NCBI GenBank assembly: GCA_021776195.1
Contig: JAJFGK010000104.1
Location: 1 to 30,840 of the forward strand
Direction of reading: 5' to 3'
Length of the DNA: 30,840 nt
From: Kiloniellaceae bacterium
GTDB taxonomy: Bacteria; Pseudomonadota; Alphaproteobacteria; Kiloniellales; Kiloniellaceae
The position numbers and the translations under genes were made by a program. Below, piece after piece: positions 15,783 through 23,828 of the stretch (positions are counted from its first letter, which is position 1; the number at the start of each line of letters is the position of its first letter). The notes under the pieces were generated by a model. It saw only the letters and a program-made list of their open reading frames with translations. It made no database searches and was not told where the DNA came from.

Positions 15783-15802
15783 GCCGCTTCAAATGGGGCA
15801 TG
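15780..15802 (-). repeat. Inverted repeat covering the hslV start codon
   Basis: CATGCC at 15780-15785 and GGCATG at 15797-15802 form a perfect six-base inverted repeat with an 11-base loop. In the hslV transcript one arm contains the ATG, and no strong Shine-Dalgarno sequence lies in the loop, so the hairpin could limit initiation. Confidence 0.4.
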
Positions 15803-15904
15803 CGCGTCCCCGGGTCAAGCCTTGGCTGCGGCCGGCCGGCGGCTGCCGGAGAGCCGCCCCCTGGAAAGCCTGCCGCCGAGCTGTTACAAGGCGCGCTCGC
15901 GGAC

Positions 15905-15920
15905 GGACCGGCGACGGTCC
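15905..15920 (+). promoter_or_regulatory. Small hairpin in the hisB leader
   Basis: GGACCG-GCGA-CGGTCC is a perfect six-pair stem closed by a GNRA-type tetraloop (GCGA), 30 bases before the hisB start and followed by TTGTC. It could be a leader hairpin or a weak terminator. No histidine-rich leader peptide is visible upstream. Confidence 0.35.
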
Positions 15921-15950
15921 TTGTCAATCCAGGTTCCAAAGGAGGCGCGA

Positions 15951-16538
15951 ATGCGCCAAGCCAGCGTTCAACGCGACACCACGGAAACCAAGATCAGCGC
16001 TACGGTCGCGCTGGACGGGAGCGGCCTCTATCAGGTCTCCACCGGGCTCGGATTTCTCGACCACATGACCGAACAGCTGTCCCGGCACAGTCTGATCGAC
16101 ATCACCCTGAAGGCCGAGGGCGATCTCCATATCGACGGTCACCACACCACGGAGGATAGCGCGATCGTGCTGGGTCAGGCGGTATCCAAGGCGCTTGGCG
16201 ACCGCAAGGGCATTCGGCGCTACGGGGAAGCCCTGATCCCGATGGACGAGACCTTGACCCGGGTCGCGCTGGACGCCTCGAACCGACCCTATCTCGTCTG
16301 GAAGGTGGCCTTCTCGCGGGACAAGCTGGGCGAGATGGATACCGAGCTGTTCCGCGAGTGGTTCCATGCCTTCGCCCAGCACGCCGGGCTGACGCTCCAT
16401 GTGGAAACCCTCTACGGCGTCAACAACCACCATATCGTCGAGTCGAGTTACAAGGCCTTGGCCCGGGCGCTGCGTCAGGCCATCGAGATCGACCCGCGCA
16501 AGGCCGATGCTATTCCTTCCACCAAGGGCAGCCTCTGA
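15951..16538 (+). CDS. hisB: Imidazoleglycerol-phosphate dehydratase
   Basis: Mn-dependent dehydration of imidazole glycerol phosphate to imidazole acetol phosphate, the sixth step of histidine synthesis. The 195-residue, monofunctional form is present, with no phosphatase domain fused. Seen: [21 protein letters not shown] (31-51), metal-binding [14 protein letters not shown] (64-77), [12 protein letters not shown], and [20 protein letters not shown] near the C-terminus, the second metal-binding histidine motif. The ATG at 15951 has an ideal AAAGGAGG at 15938-15945; the frame is open further upstream without a comparable site. It is the first gene of the his operon and divergent from hslV. 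Confidence 0.96.
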   Translation: MRQASVQRDTTETKISATVALDGSGLYQVSTGLGFLDHMTEQLSRHSLIDITLKAEGDLHIDGHHTTEDSAIVLGQAVSKALGDRKGIRRYGEALIPMDETLTRVALDASNRPYLVWKVAFSRDKLGEMDTELFREWFHAFAQHAGLTLHVETLYGVNNHHIVESSYKALARALRQAIEIDPRKADAIPSTKGSL

Positions 16539-16572
16539 GCGGCGGCGCCGCGGCAAGCGGATTGAATCCATC

Positions 16573-17241
16573 ATGGCGACCGTCATCGTCGACTACGGCT
16601 CGGGCAATCTGCGTTCGGCGGCCAAGGCCCTGGAGCGTGCCGCGCTTGAAGGCGGCGTTGGGACGAGCGCCGCGCCCGCGGAAGTCCTGGTCACCGACCG
16701 GCCCGAGGAGGTCGCCCGGGCGGATCGCGTGGTGCTGCCGGGGGTCGGGGCGTTTGGCGATTGCATCGCGGGCCTGCGGGCCCTGGACGGCATGGAGGCC
16801 GCGTTGCATGAGGCCGTGATCGAGCGTGGACAGCCCTTCCTGGGCATCTGCGTCGGCATGCAGTTGCTGGCCGAACGCGGCGTCGAGTACGGCGTGCACC
16901 GGGGTCTGGGCTGGATCGCCGGTGAGGTGGTGGCGCTGCCGCCGCACGACAGCCGGGGCGCGGCCTTGAAGATTCCCCATATGGGCTGGAACGCGATCAC
17001 GCTTGCGCGAAAGGGCCATCCCTTGCTAGACGATCTGCCATCCGATCCCCACTTCTACTTTGTTCACAGCTACCACTTCGTTGCCTCGGAGGGGGAGACG
17101 GTCCTGGCGCAGTTCGACTATGGCGGGGCCCGTGCGGCCGTGGTGGGGCGCGATAATCTGGTGGGAACGCAGTTCCACCCGGAAAAGAGCCAGACGGCGG
17201 GACTGCGGCTGTTGGCGAATTTCCTGTCCTGGACACCTTAA
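16573..17241 (+). CDS. hisH: Imidazole glycerol phosphate synthase, glutaminase subunit
   Basis: Glutamine amidotransferase that supplies ammonia through a channel to HisF. The 222-residue class I glutaminase opens [20 protein letters not shown] and has [10 protein letters not shown], nucleophile Cys93 in [28 protein letters not shown], and the catalytic pair H202 and E204 in [10 protein letters not shown]. These are all the residues needed for activity. The ATG at 16573 is 34 bases after hisB. The open frame extends back into hisB, but the family begins at this Met. The next gene, for a GNAT protein, begins 16 bases downstream. Confidence 0.96.
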   Translation: MATVIVDYGSGNLRSAAKALERAALEGGVGTSAAPAEVLVTDRPEEVARADRVVLPGVGAFGDCIAGLRALDGMEAALHEAVIERGQPFLGICVGMQLLAERGVEYGVHRGLGWIAGEVVALPPHDSRGAALKIPHMGWNAITLARKGHPLLDDLPSDPHFYFVHSYHFVASEGETVLAQFDYGGARAAVVGRDNLVGTQFHPEKSQTAGLRLLANFLSWTP

Positions 17242-17257
17242 CTGTAAAGAGAGCCCA

Positions 17258-17806
17258 ATGACCCAAGCCGACCCTCGATCCAAGACCGCGGTGGGCGAGC
17301 TGACGGAGTTTCTCGGCACGGATCTCCACGATCTTTGCGACGCCGCCGATGCCGCGATTGTCGATGGGGGCGGTTTCGGCTGGCTCGTGCCGCCGCTGCG
17401 CGAAATCATGGAGTCTTACTGGAAGGGTGTCGTCCTGATCCCCGACCGTCGATTGTTCGTGGCCCGGCTCGACGACACCATTGCCGGATCGGGGCAGCTC
17501 GTCCGGCCGGCGCGCAACAACGAGGCCAACGCCCTTTGCGCCACCCTGACGACCAACTTCATCGCCCCTTGGGCGCGCGGTCATGGGCTGGCGGCCAAAC
17601 TGCTGGCCTTGATCGAAAAGGCGGCGCTGGCCGACGGTTTCGCGGTCTTGAACCTCGACGTGCGCGAGACCCAGCAGCGCGCCATCCAACTCTACGAGCA
17701 ACAGGGATACCAACGCTGGGGCAGCCATCCCCACTATGCTTTTGTCGAGGGGCATTGGGTGGCGGGCTGCTACTACTACAAGACCCTGACCGGCGAGACC
17801 CCGTGA
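17258..17806 (+). CDS. GNAT family N-acetyltransferase embedded in the his operon
   Basis: A 182-residue protein with a GNAT fold. The acetyl-CoA region is [30 protein letters not shown] (about 98-127, with the R-G-x-G-L/A signature ARGHGLA), followed by [26 protein letters not shown] (129-154), the typical C-terminal motif. The substrate is not evident. It lies 16 bases after hisH and its stop overlaps the hisA GTG (GTGA), so it is co-translated with histidine genes although no acetylation step is known in the pathway. It might modify a his enzyme, a histidine-derived metabolite, or something unrelated. Base composition matches its neighbours. Confidence 0.86.
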   Translation: MTQADPRSKTAVGELTEFLGTDLHDLCDAADAAIVDGGGFGWLVPPLREIMESYWKGVVLIPDRRLFVARLDDTIAGSGQLVRPARNNEANALCATLTTNFIAPWARGHGLAAKLLALIEKAALADGFAVLNLDVRETQQRAIQLYEQQGYQRWGSHPHYAFVEGHWVAGCYYYKTLTGETP

Positions 17807-18558
17807 ACATCTACCCGGCCATCGACTTGAAGGACGGGCAGGCGGTGCGCCTGCTGCGCGGCGAGATGGCCGAGGCGACGGTTTTCAACGACGACCCGGC
17901 CGACCAGGCCAGGGTCTTTGCCGCCGCCGGATTTTCCTGGCTGCATCTGGTCGACCTCAACGGCGCCTTCGCCGGCCGGCCGGTCAACAGGGCCGCGGTC
18001 GAGGCCATCCTCGCGGCGGTCGACCTGCCGGTCCAGCTGGGCGGCGGCATTCGCGACCGTGCGACCATCGACGCCTGGCTCGAGGCCGGGGTCGCCCGGG
18101 TGATTCTGGGGACCGCCGCGGTCAAGGACCCTGAGCTGGTGCGCGAGGCCTGCCGCGCGGCCCCGGGTCGGGTCCTGGTCGGCATCGATGCCCGCGACGG
18201 CCGCGTCGCGGTGGAGGGCTGGGCCGAGGTCAGCGAGCTGGCCGCCGAGGAGCTGGCCCGGCGCTTCGCCGATGCCGGAGTGGCCGCCATTGTCTTTACC
18301 GATATTTCCCGCGACGGCGCGCTGCAGGGCGTGAACCTGGAGGCCACGGTCGGACTTGCCGAAGCGGCGTCGCTCCCGGTCATCGCCTCGGGCGGCGTGG
18401 CCTCGCTTGACGATATCGCCGGTCTCCTGGCCTGCGAGAATGCCGGGATCGAAGGCGCGATCATCGGCCGTGCGCTTTATGACGGTCGTATCGATCCGGC
18501 CTCGGTGCTGGCTTTGGTCGCCGAGGAAGGCGCGGTTCGCGCGGGTGTCGGATGCTGA
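17803..18558 (+). CDS. hisA: Phosphoribosylformimino-5-aminoimidazole carboxamide ribotide isomerase
   Basis: Amadori isomerisation of ProFAR to PRFAR, the fourth step of histidine synthesis. The 251-residue (beta/alpha)8 barrel starts at a GTG overlapping the previous stop. Seen: [18 protein letters not shown] with catalytic D8, the phosphate-binding [19 protein letters not shown] (78-96), [14 protein letters not shown], the second acid in VGIDARDG (D129), [13 protein letters not shown] (166-178) and [15 protein letters not shown]. Its last 7 bases overlap hisF. The internal symmetry with HisF, a classic half-barrel duplication, is visible. Confidence 0.96.
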   Translation: MNIYPAIDLKDGQAVRLLRGEMAEATVFNDDPADQARVFAAAGFSWLHLVDLNGAFAGRPVNRAAVEAILAAVDLPVQLGGGIRDRATIDAWLEAGVARVILGTAAVKDPELVREACRAAPGRVLVGIDARDGRVAVEGWAEVSELAAEELARRFADAGVAAIVFTDISRDGALQGVNLEATVGLAEAASLPVIASGGVASLDDIAGLLACENAGIEGAIIGRALYDGRIDPASVLALVAEEGAVRAGVGC

Positions 18559-19337
18559 AGGCCCGTGTCATCCCCTGCCTCGATGTCAAGGACGGCCGGG
18601 TGGTCAAGGGCGTCAACTTCGTCGATCTGATCGATGCCGGCGACCCGGTCGAGCAGGCGCGGATCTACGACGCGGCCGGGGCCGATGAGCTCTGCTTTTT
18701 GGATATCACGGCGAGCCACGAGCGCCGGGATATTCTGCTCGATGTGGTCGCGCGCACGGCGGAGGTCTGCTTCATGCCGCTGACCGTCGGCGGCGGCGTG
18801 CGCAAGCTGGAGGATATCCGTGCCCTGCTGCTGGCCGGTGCCGACAAGGTCTCGATCAACACCGCGGCGCTCAAGGACCCCGAGTTCGTGCGCGCCGCGG
18901 CGGAGAAGTTCGGCAGCCAGTGCATCGTGGTGGCGCTCGATGCCAAGGAGGTCGCACCGGGGCGCTACGAGCTCTTCACCCACGGCGGACGCCAGCCGAC
19001 CGGGCTTGATGCGGTCGACTTCGCGCGCAGGATTGCCGCGCTCGGCGCCGGTGAGATCCTGTTGACCGCGATGGACCGCGACGGCACCAAGGCGGGCTAC
19101 CACATCGCGCTGACCCGTGCGATCGCCGATGCCGTTCCGATCCCGGTGATTGCCTCGGGCGGGGTCGGCACCCTCGACCACCTGGTCGAGGGCATCCGCG
19201 ACGGCCACGCCTCGGCGGTGCTGGCCGCCTCGATCTTTCACTTCGGCCTCCATTCCCTGGCCCAAGCCAAGGCGCATCTGGCCGCGGCCGGTGTTCCGGT
19301 TCGGCCCTTCGTCGCCGCGTCGGAGATGGCCCCATGA
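18552..19337 (+). CDS. hisF: Imidazole glycerol phosphate synthase, cyclase subunit
   Basis: Uses ammonia from HisH to close the imidazole ring, giving imidazole glycerol phosphate and AICAR. The 261-residue barrel has [23 protein letters not shown] with catalytic D11, [43 protein letters not shown] (78-107), VVALDAKEV with the second catalytic Asp D130, [12 protein letters not shown], and [15 protein letters not shown]. It overlaps hisA by 7 bases and hisE by 4 bases, so the cluster is tightly coupled. Confidence 0.97.
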   Translation: MLKARVIPCLDVKDGRVVKGVNFVDLIDAGDPVEQARIYDAAGADELCFLDITASHERRDILLDVVARTAEVCFMPLTVGGGVRKLEDIRALLLAGADKVSINTAALKDPEFVRAAAEKFGSQCIVVALDAKEVAPGRYELFTHGGRQPTGLDAVDFARRIAALGAGEILLTAMDRDGTKAGYHIALTRAIADAVPIPVIASGGVGTLDHLVEGIRDGHASAVLAASIFHFGLHSLAQAKAHLAAAGVPVRPFVAASEMAP

Positions 19338-19663
19338 GCCAGCAGGTCCACATTCTCGATGCGCTTCACGCGGCCATCGCCGCGCGCAAGGGCGCCGACC
19401 CGAAAGAATCCTACACCGCCAAGCTCCTGGCCAAGGGCGAGGGTCGCATCGCCAAGAAGCTGGGTGAGGAGGCGGTCGAGACGGTGATCGCCGCGCTGAG
19501 CGAAGACAACGCGGCCTTGGCCGCGGAGTCCGCCGATTTGCTCTACCATCTGCTGGTGCTCTGGACCGCCAAGGGCTTGGACCCTGCCGAGGTGTGGGCC
19601 GCCCTGGAGGGTCGCGTCGGGACCTCCGGTCTTGCCGAAAAGGCCGGACGGACGAAAGATTGA
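19334..19663 (+). CDS. hisE: Phosphoribosyl-ATP pyrophosphatase
   Basis: Hydrolyses phosphoribosyl-ATP to phosphoribosyl-AMP, the second step of histidine synthesis. The 109-residue all-helical MazG-like protein shows [30 protein letters not shown] (26-55) and [13 protein letters not shown] (65-77), whose acidic residues bind Mg. It is a stand-alone HisE with no fused HisI domain; hisI is not in the window. The start overlaps hisF (ATGA), and 27 bases separate it from the HIT gene. Confidence 0.95.
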   Translation: MSQQVHILDALHAAIAARKGADPKESYTAKLLAKGEGRIAKKLGEEAVETVIAALSEDNAALAAESADLLYHLLVLWTAKGLDPAEVWAALEGRVGTSGLAEKAGRTKD

Positions 19664-19690
19664 ACAGGCAACGAGAGGGAGGCTGCCGCG

Positions 19691-20065
19691 ATGCCCGCTT
19701 ATGACGACCAGAACATCTTCGCCAAGATCTTGCGCGGCGAGATTCCCTGCGACAAGGTTTACGAGGACGATCAGGCGCTGGCCTTCCGCGACATCAACCC
19801 GCAGGCCCCGACCCACATCCTGGTGATCCCCAAGGGCGCCTATGTTTCCCTCGACGACTTCTCGGAAAAGGCCTCGGAGGCCGAGATCGCGGGCTTTCTG
19901 CGGGCTGCCGGCAAGGTCGCCCGCGAGGCCGGGTCCGCGCTCGCCGACGGCTACCGCGTTCTCGCCAACCACGGCCGCCACGGGCACCAGGAGGTGCCCC
20001 ACTTCCACCTGCATATCTTTGCCGGCAAGGACCTCGGCCGCATGATCAAGCCGGCCGACAAGTAG
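19691..20065 (+). CDS. HIT family protein (HinT-like purine nucleoside phosphoramidase)
   Basis: A 124-residue member of the Hint branch of the histidine triad superfamily, which hydrolyses adenosine 5'-phosphoramidates. Seen: NIFAKILRGEIPCDKVYEDDQALAFRDINPQAPTHILVIPKG (8-49), the typical Hint opening, and the triad VPHFHLHIFAGK (H104, H106, H108). A GAGGGAGG ribosome site precedes the ATG. Placement directly after hisE is common in alphaproteobacteria, suggesting it is part of the his transcript. The biological substrate is unproven. Confidence 0.93.
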   Translation: MPAYDDQNIFAKILRGEIPCDKVYEDDQALAFRDINPQAPTHILVIPKGAYVSLDDFSEKASEAEIAGFLRAAGKVAREAGSALADGYRVLANHGRHGHQEVPHFHLHIFAGKDLGRMIKPADK

Positions 20066-20072
20066 GGGCAGC

Positions 20073-20798
20073 ATGCCGGCACCTCGTCTCGCCTTTCTCT
20101 ATCCGGCCGGCTGGGGCGACCAGGAATACTACCTCTTCGCCGAAGGCCTGGATCCTTCGCCCGCCGTCTTCATGCTCTCCACCCGTCTCTACGGCGGCGA
20201 CCGCGACCATGACGTGGCGAGCCTGCTGCAGAGCGGCGACCCGGCGCTGCTTGCCCAGGGTGCGCGAAAGGCCGTCCAGCTCCGGCCCGATTCCCTCATC
20301 TGGGCCTGCACCAGCGCGTCCTTCGTGGGCGGGCGCGACTGGGCGGTCTCCCAGGTTTGGGCCATGGAGGCCGCCGGAACCTGCCCGGCGTCAAGTACCT
20401 CGCTGGCCTTTGAAGACGGCCTGAACGCCCTGGGAGTCACGCGGGTGGCGATCATGGCGACCTATCCGGCCGCGGTGTCCGAGCGGTTCGTCGCCTTTAT
20501 CGAGGCTGGCGGCACGACGGTCGCCAAGCTCCATTGCCTGGATGTGATGAGCGGTTGGGACGCTGGCCAGCTCGCCGGCAGCGCGCTGGCCGATGCGGTC
20601 AAGGCGGCCGACCACCCCGAGGCGGAGGCGATTTTGGTGCCCGACACGGCGGTCGCCACACTGGACCTGCTGGCCGGCCTGGAGGCATCGCTCGGCAAGC
20701 CGGTGCTGAGCGCCAACCAGGTGAGCCTCTGGAAGGCTCTGCGCCTGGCCGGTAGCGATGTACGGCCAAGCGGCGCCGGTCGCCTCTTTGGCCGGTGA
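20073..20798 (+). CDS. Asp/Glu racemase superfamily protein (maleate isomerase/AMDase-like)
   Basis: A 241-residue two-lobed protein resembling maleate cis-trans isomerase and arylmalonate decarboxylase. Seen: first-lobe PDSLIWACTSASFVGGRDW (72-90) with Cys79 at the first catalytic position, GTCPASSTSLAFEDGLNALGVTRVAIMATYP (102-131), and a second-lobe VPDTAVATLDLLAGLEASLGKPVLSANQVSLWKAL (189-223). The second catalytic Cys of isomerases would be expected near residue 191, where this protein has Asp. The enzyme may therefore act by a one-cysteine mechanism or have another activity. It starts seven bases after the HIT stop. The gap to the next gene is about 66 bases. Reaction unknown. Confidence 0.78.
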   Translation: MPAPRLAFLYPAGWGDQEYYLFAEGLDPSPAVFMLSTRLYGGDRDHDVASLLQSGDPALLAQGARKAVQLRPDSLIWACTSASFVGGRDWAVSQVWAMEAAGTCPASSTSLAFEDGLNALGVTRVAIMATYPAAVSERFVAFIEAGGTTVAKLHCLDVMSGWDAGQLAGSALADAVKAADHPEAEAILVPDTAVATLDLLAGLEASLGKPVLSANQVSLWKALRLAGSDVRPSGAGRLFGR

Positions 20799-20864
20799 TG
20801 CGGTTGCCTCGCAGCGCGCGAATAGCCATTGTGGGGCGGTCTTGTTCACTACGGGCACATTGAA

Positions 20865-22052
20865 ATGGCAGCGCATGGGCTCACCTTCCGCGAGTTGATC
20901 GCGCCCCTGGAGGGTGAGGATTTTCTCGGTCGGGTCTATCGCCGCGAGCCGGTCCATATTCCCGGTGCCGCCGACAAGCTGTCCGCCCTCTTTTCCTGGG
21001 CCGAGCTGAACGGCCTGCTCGCCATGTCGACGATATGGAGCCCGACGTCCTTGGAGCTGGCCAACGACGGCACCCGGGTGCCGGCGGAGGCCTATTGCTA
21101 CGAGGGCACGACCCGGGACAACACGCGCGGCCAGATCCCCGATTTCGAGCGGGTCCGCGCCCAGTTGAACCAAGGGGCGACCCTGACCTTGAACGCCATC
21201 GCCCGGCTGACGCCGGGTCTGCGTGCGATGGCGGAATCGCTCGAAGCGGTGTTCGGCGCGCCGGCCAACGCGGTGGCCTTCTGTTCCTTTCGCGGCGCCC
21301 CCGGCTATTTTTCGCACTTCGACACCACCAATATCTTCGCCTGTCAGATCGACGGCACCAAGCTCTGGCGGGTTTACGAGGGACGCCATCCCAACGCCGC
21401 CGAGAAACCCCACGGCCGCGGCAACGACCTGTCGCGCGACCATCACGCCGCGGCCCGCGGCCGGGTGTTGCTGGAGGTCGAGATGACCCCGGGCGATGTG
21501 CTCTACGTGCCGCACGGCCAATACCACGACGCGGTCGCGACCTCCGGCGCCTCCCTGCATATCACCCTGGCGGTCCGTCATCTGGTGGTTCAGGACTTCA
21601 TCAACCTGCTGAGCCAGGACCTGCCGCGCGACCCCTTCTTCCGCGGCCACCTGCCGGCCTACGACGACCCGGCGGGCCAGGAGGCCCTGGGCCAGCAGGT
21701 CGCCCAGCGCTTGGTCCAGATCGTCACCAACCCGGCGATCAAGGGCGATCTCGCGCGCTTCCTGCAGGGCAAGGCCTTCGAGCGCGAGAGCGTCTTCCAA
21801 CTCCCCGACCGAAATCGCCCGGCGCGCTATCGGGTGCGCTGGCCCGGCCGTACGCTCAAGCGTACGGGTACGGGATACCGGGTCATGGGGATCGGGCTCG
21901 ACGAACAGGAAGGGCCGCTGGCTGCCTGGGTTCACGGCCGCGACCTGCTCGACGCACGCGACCTGGTGGCGGCCTTCCCGGACCGCGAGTTGGCGGCGCT
22001 TCAGGCCCTGGTCGCCAAGCTGGTCGAGGGCGGACTGCTGGAGCCGATCTAG
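20865..22052 (+). CDS. JmjC/cupin-type 2-oxoglutarate oxygenase
   Basis: A 395-residue protein of the cupin_4/JmjC group that includes ribosomal oxygenases (YcfD/RoxA, NO66, MINA). The iron triad is visible as H151 and D153 in GYFSHFDTTNIFACQIDG and H221 in DVLYVPHGQYHDAVATS. The N-terminal part has FLGRVYRREPVHIPG, typical of the family's entry segment. The C-terminal half (about 250-395) holds a winged-helix-like region ending ALVAKLVEGGLLEPI. Known members hydroxylate Arg or His residues of ribosomal proteins; the substrate here is unknown. The start is uncertain: a TTG at 20829 is in frame, but the ATG at 20865 fits better. Neither has a strong ribosome site. Confidence 0.8.
   Translation: MAAHGLTFRELIAPLEGEDFLGRVYRREPVHIPGAADKLSALFSWAELNGLLAMSTIWSPTSLELANDGTRVPAEAYCYEGTTRDNTRGQIPDFERVRAQLNQGATLTLNAIARLTPGLRAMAESLEAVFGAPANAVAFCSFRGAPGYFSHFDTTNIFACQIDGTKLWRVYEGRHPNAAEKPHGRGNDLSRDHHAAARGRVLLEVEMTPGDVLYVPHGQYHDAVATSGASLHITLAVRHLVVQDFINLLSQDLPRDPFFRGHLPAYDDPAGQEALGQQVAQRLVQIVTNPAIKGDLARFLQGKAFERESVFQLPDRNRPARYRVRWPGRTLKRTGTGYRVMGIGLDEQEGPLAAWVHGRDLLDARDLVAAFPDRELAALQALVAKLVEGGLLEPI
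21848..21867 (+). repeat. Perfect 8-bp hairpin inside the cupin gene
   Basis: CCGTACGC-TCAA-GCGTACGG is a perfect eight-pair inverted repeat with a four-base loop, followed by a short GTACGG tandem (21862-21874). It is in frame within the coding sequence (GRTLKRTG). Confidence 0.6.
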
Positions 22053-22084
22053 ACAACCGGAACAGCGCAGGAGGAGAACGGCCC

Positions 22085-22831
22085 ATGGCGGGAGGATTGA
22101 TTGTCACCGGATCGAGCCGGGGTATCGGCGCGGCGACGGCGCGGCTCGCGGCCAGGGCCGGATACGAGGTCTGTATCAACTTCCTGGCCAGCCCCGAGGC
22201 CGCGGAAAACCTGGCCCGGTCGATCGAGACCGAGGGCGGCAAGGCGATCCTGGTGGCCGGGGACATGGCTCAGGAGGCCGATGTCCTGCGGCTCTTCGAG
22301 ACCTGCGATCGGAACCTGGCGCCGCTGGTGGGATTGGTCAACAACGCCGGGATCACCGGGCCGGTCTGCCGGGTGGATGAACTGTCGGTCGCCGACCTGC
22401 GGCGGGTCCTGGACATCAATGTCGTCGGCGCCTTCCTCTGCGCCCGCGAGGCGGTCAAGCGGCTCTCCTCACGACACGGCGGGTCAGGCGGGGCCATCGT
22501 CAATCTGTCCTCGCGCGCCGCCGCCCTGGGCGGTCCCCATGAATGGATACACTATGCCGCCTCCAAGGGCGCGATCGACAGCTTCACCATCGGCCTGGCC
22601 AAGGAGGTCGGTGGCGAGGGTATCCGGGTCAATGCCGTCAATCCAGGCCTGATCGACACCGAGATCCACGCCCGCGCCGGTCTGCCGGACCGGGTCGAGC
22701 GGCTGATGTCGGGCGTGCCCCTGGGCCGCGCCGGCAGCGCCGAAGAGGTGGCCGAGACGATTCTATGGCTACTCTCGCCGGCGGCCAGCTACGTCACCGG
22801 TGCAACTGTCCCGATCGGCGGCGGGCGCTGA
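22085..22831 (+). CDS. Short-chain dehydrogenase/reductase
   Basis: Classical SDR, 248 residues, NAD(P)-dependent. Seen: TGSSRGIG (8-15), VNNAG (85-89), the catalytic Ser region NLSSRAAALGG (140-150), YAASK with Tyr157 and Lys161, VNAVNPGLIDTEIH (182-195) and the C-terminal SYVTGATVPIGGG. An Arg-free, Ser-rich cofactor loop with INFLASPEAAENL suggests NADP(H) rather than NAD(H), weakly. The ATG at 22085 follows an AGGAGGAGAA ribosome site; the longer open frame upstream overlaps the cupin gene and is not coding. The cupin gene ends 32 bases before it, so the two may share a transcript. Substrate unknown; FabG-like glucose or 3-oxoacyl reductases are the nearest general type. Confidence 0.88.
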   Translation: MAGGLIVTGSSRGIGAATARLAARAGYEVCINFLASPEAAENLARSIETEGGKAILVAGDMAQEADVLRLFETCDRNLAPLVGLVNNAGITGPVCRVDELSVADLRRVLDINVVGAFLCAREAVKRLSSRHGGSGGAIVNLSSRAAALGGPHEWIHYAASKGAIDSFTIGLAKEVGGEGIRVNAVNPGLIDTEIHARAGLPDRVERLMSGVPLGRAGSAEEVAETILWLLSPAASYVTGATVPIGGGR

Positions 22832-22850
22832 CGGCCTCGCCGTCACGGAG

Positions 22851-23624
22851 TCAGGCGGACAGCCGCTCGACGAACTTTTCCGCGTTGATCGCGATGTCGT
22901 CTTCGCCGACTTGGTCAAAGGGGTTTTCCAGGTGGTTCTGGATCGAGTCCAGGCCGGCCAGGATGAGGCTGAAAAGGACTGGCGTGACAAAGATGAGACC
23001 GGTCGAATAGCCCTCGGCCGAGGCGACGAAGTAGGGGCCGTAGAGCACCGGCAGCACGAAGATGAAGAGGTCGCTGTAGGCCCTGAGGGTTACCGGCGTG
23101 CGGTACTGGTAGATGTGCTTTATGGTCTCGAAGGAGACGATCATCTTACTGAGATATTGGTTGCAGCGTGAGCACTCGCCCGAAGCCAGGCCGCGTTGGC
23201 GCAGGGTCTTGATGAAGCCGGAAAGCTCGGAAAAACGGCGGTAGACGGCGGTTTCCTGGTCTGCCATCGCATCGAGTGGGGTGGCAAAGAGCGTGCGGCT
23301 GTCTTTCAGGAGGTTGCCCAGGGCCGCCTTGGCCTGGTCTTGCAGACCGGGCTCGCTATCCTCCAGCCAGTCGCGCGCGGCAAAGTAGATCGCCCGGCCA
23401 TGGGCCTTCATCTGGCCGTACTCGTCGAGCGCCGCCTCACGCCGCTTGTAGGCCCCGCCGATGGAAAAGACGATGGGAAAGACCACCGCGGTGGCGATCA
23501 GGGTCAGCGGGAAGTCCGCGGTCACACCATAGCGTTGGCAGACCAGGGTCGAGGCCAGGGCCAGGGCCGCGATGACGGCCGCTTTCAGGTTGATGATCAG
23601 GGTAATGCGTCGTAGCGAGCGCAA
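22851..23624 (-). CDS. Bestrophin-like membrane protein
   Basis: A 257-residue inner-membrane protein with four likely membrane segments: about 11-28, 38-57, 185-201 and 208-226. The central soluble part (60-180) is helical and contains a CSRC pair (C151, C154). The end, LDSIQNHLENPFDQVGEDDIAINAEKFVERL, resembles the closing segment of bestrophins (IENPFG...DL...), and RTPVTLRAYSDLFIFVLPVLYGPYF resembles the third helix entry. I therefore suggest a bestrophin-like anion channel family member, inferred from these segments only. It is a single gene on the minus strand, convergent with the SDR gene before it and divergent from the 83-residue orphan. Confidence 0.6.
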   Translation of the reverse strand: MRSLRRITLIINLKAAVIAALALASTLVCQRYGVTADFPLTLIATAVVFPIVFSIGGAYKRREAALDEYGQMKAHGRAIYFAARDWLEDSEPGLQDQAKAALGNLLKDSRTLFATPLDAMADQETAVYRRFSELSGFIKTLRQRGLASGECSRCNQYLSKMIVSFETIKHIYQYRTPVTLRAYSDLFIFVLPVLYGPYFVASAEGYSTGLIFVTPVLFSLILAGLDSIQNHLENPFDQVGEDDIAINAEKFVERLSA

Positions 23625-23828
23625 GGGCCGAGCCTCCTTGTTGGGGTGCCAATCCGGGTCGGTCGAGCGCCGCAGTCTGCCGGGTAAAGCTTAATGATTC
23701 TTAACCATGCCGGCAGGTTTGTCGCCCGGCGCGACGGGCCCCGGCCGGAACAAGGTGCGGCGGGTCTTTCCCTCACTGAAATCGATGCTAGCATTCGAGG
23801 CGGCCATCCGCCGAAAGGAGCCGACGCC

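Noticed and set aside
20391..21935. Open frame of 514 codons opposite the racemase-like and cupin genes
   Set aside because: It spans two genes and their gap on the other strand and has no domain signature. The sense products carry identifiable active-site residues.
23691..23704. Possible CtrA site, TTAA-N6-TTAA, between the bestrophin-like gene and the small orphan gene
   Set aside because: The CtrA consensus needs a seven-base spacer; six is off, and short A/T words occur by chance in an intergenic gap.
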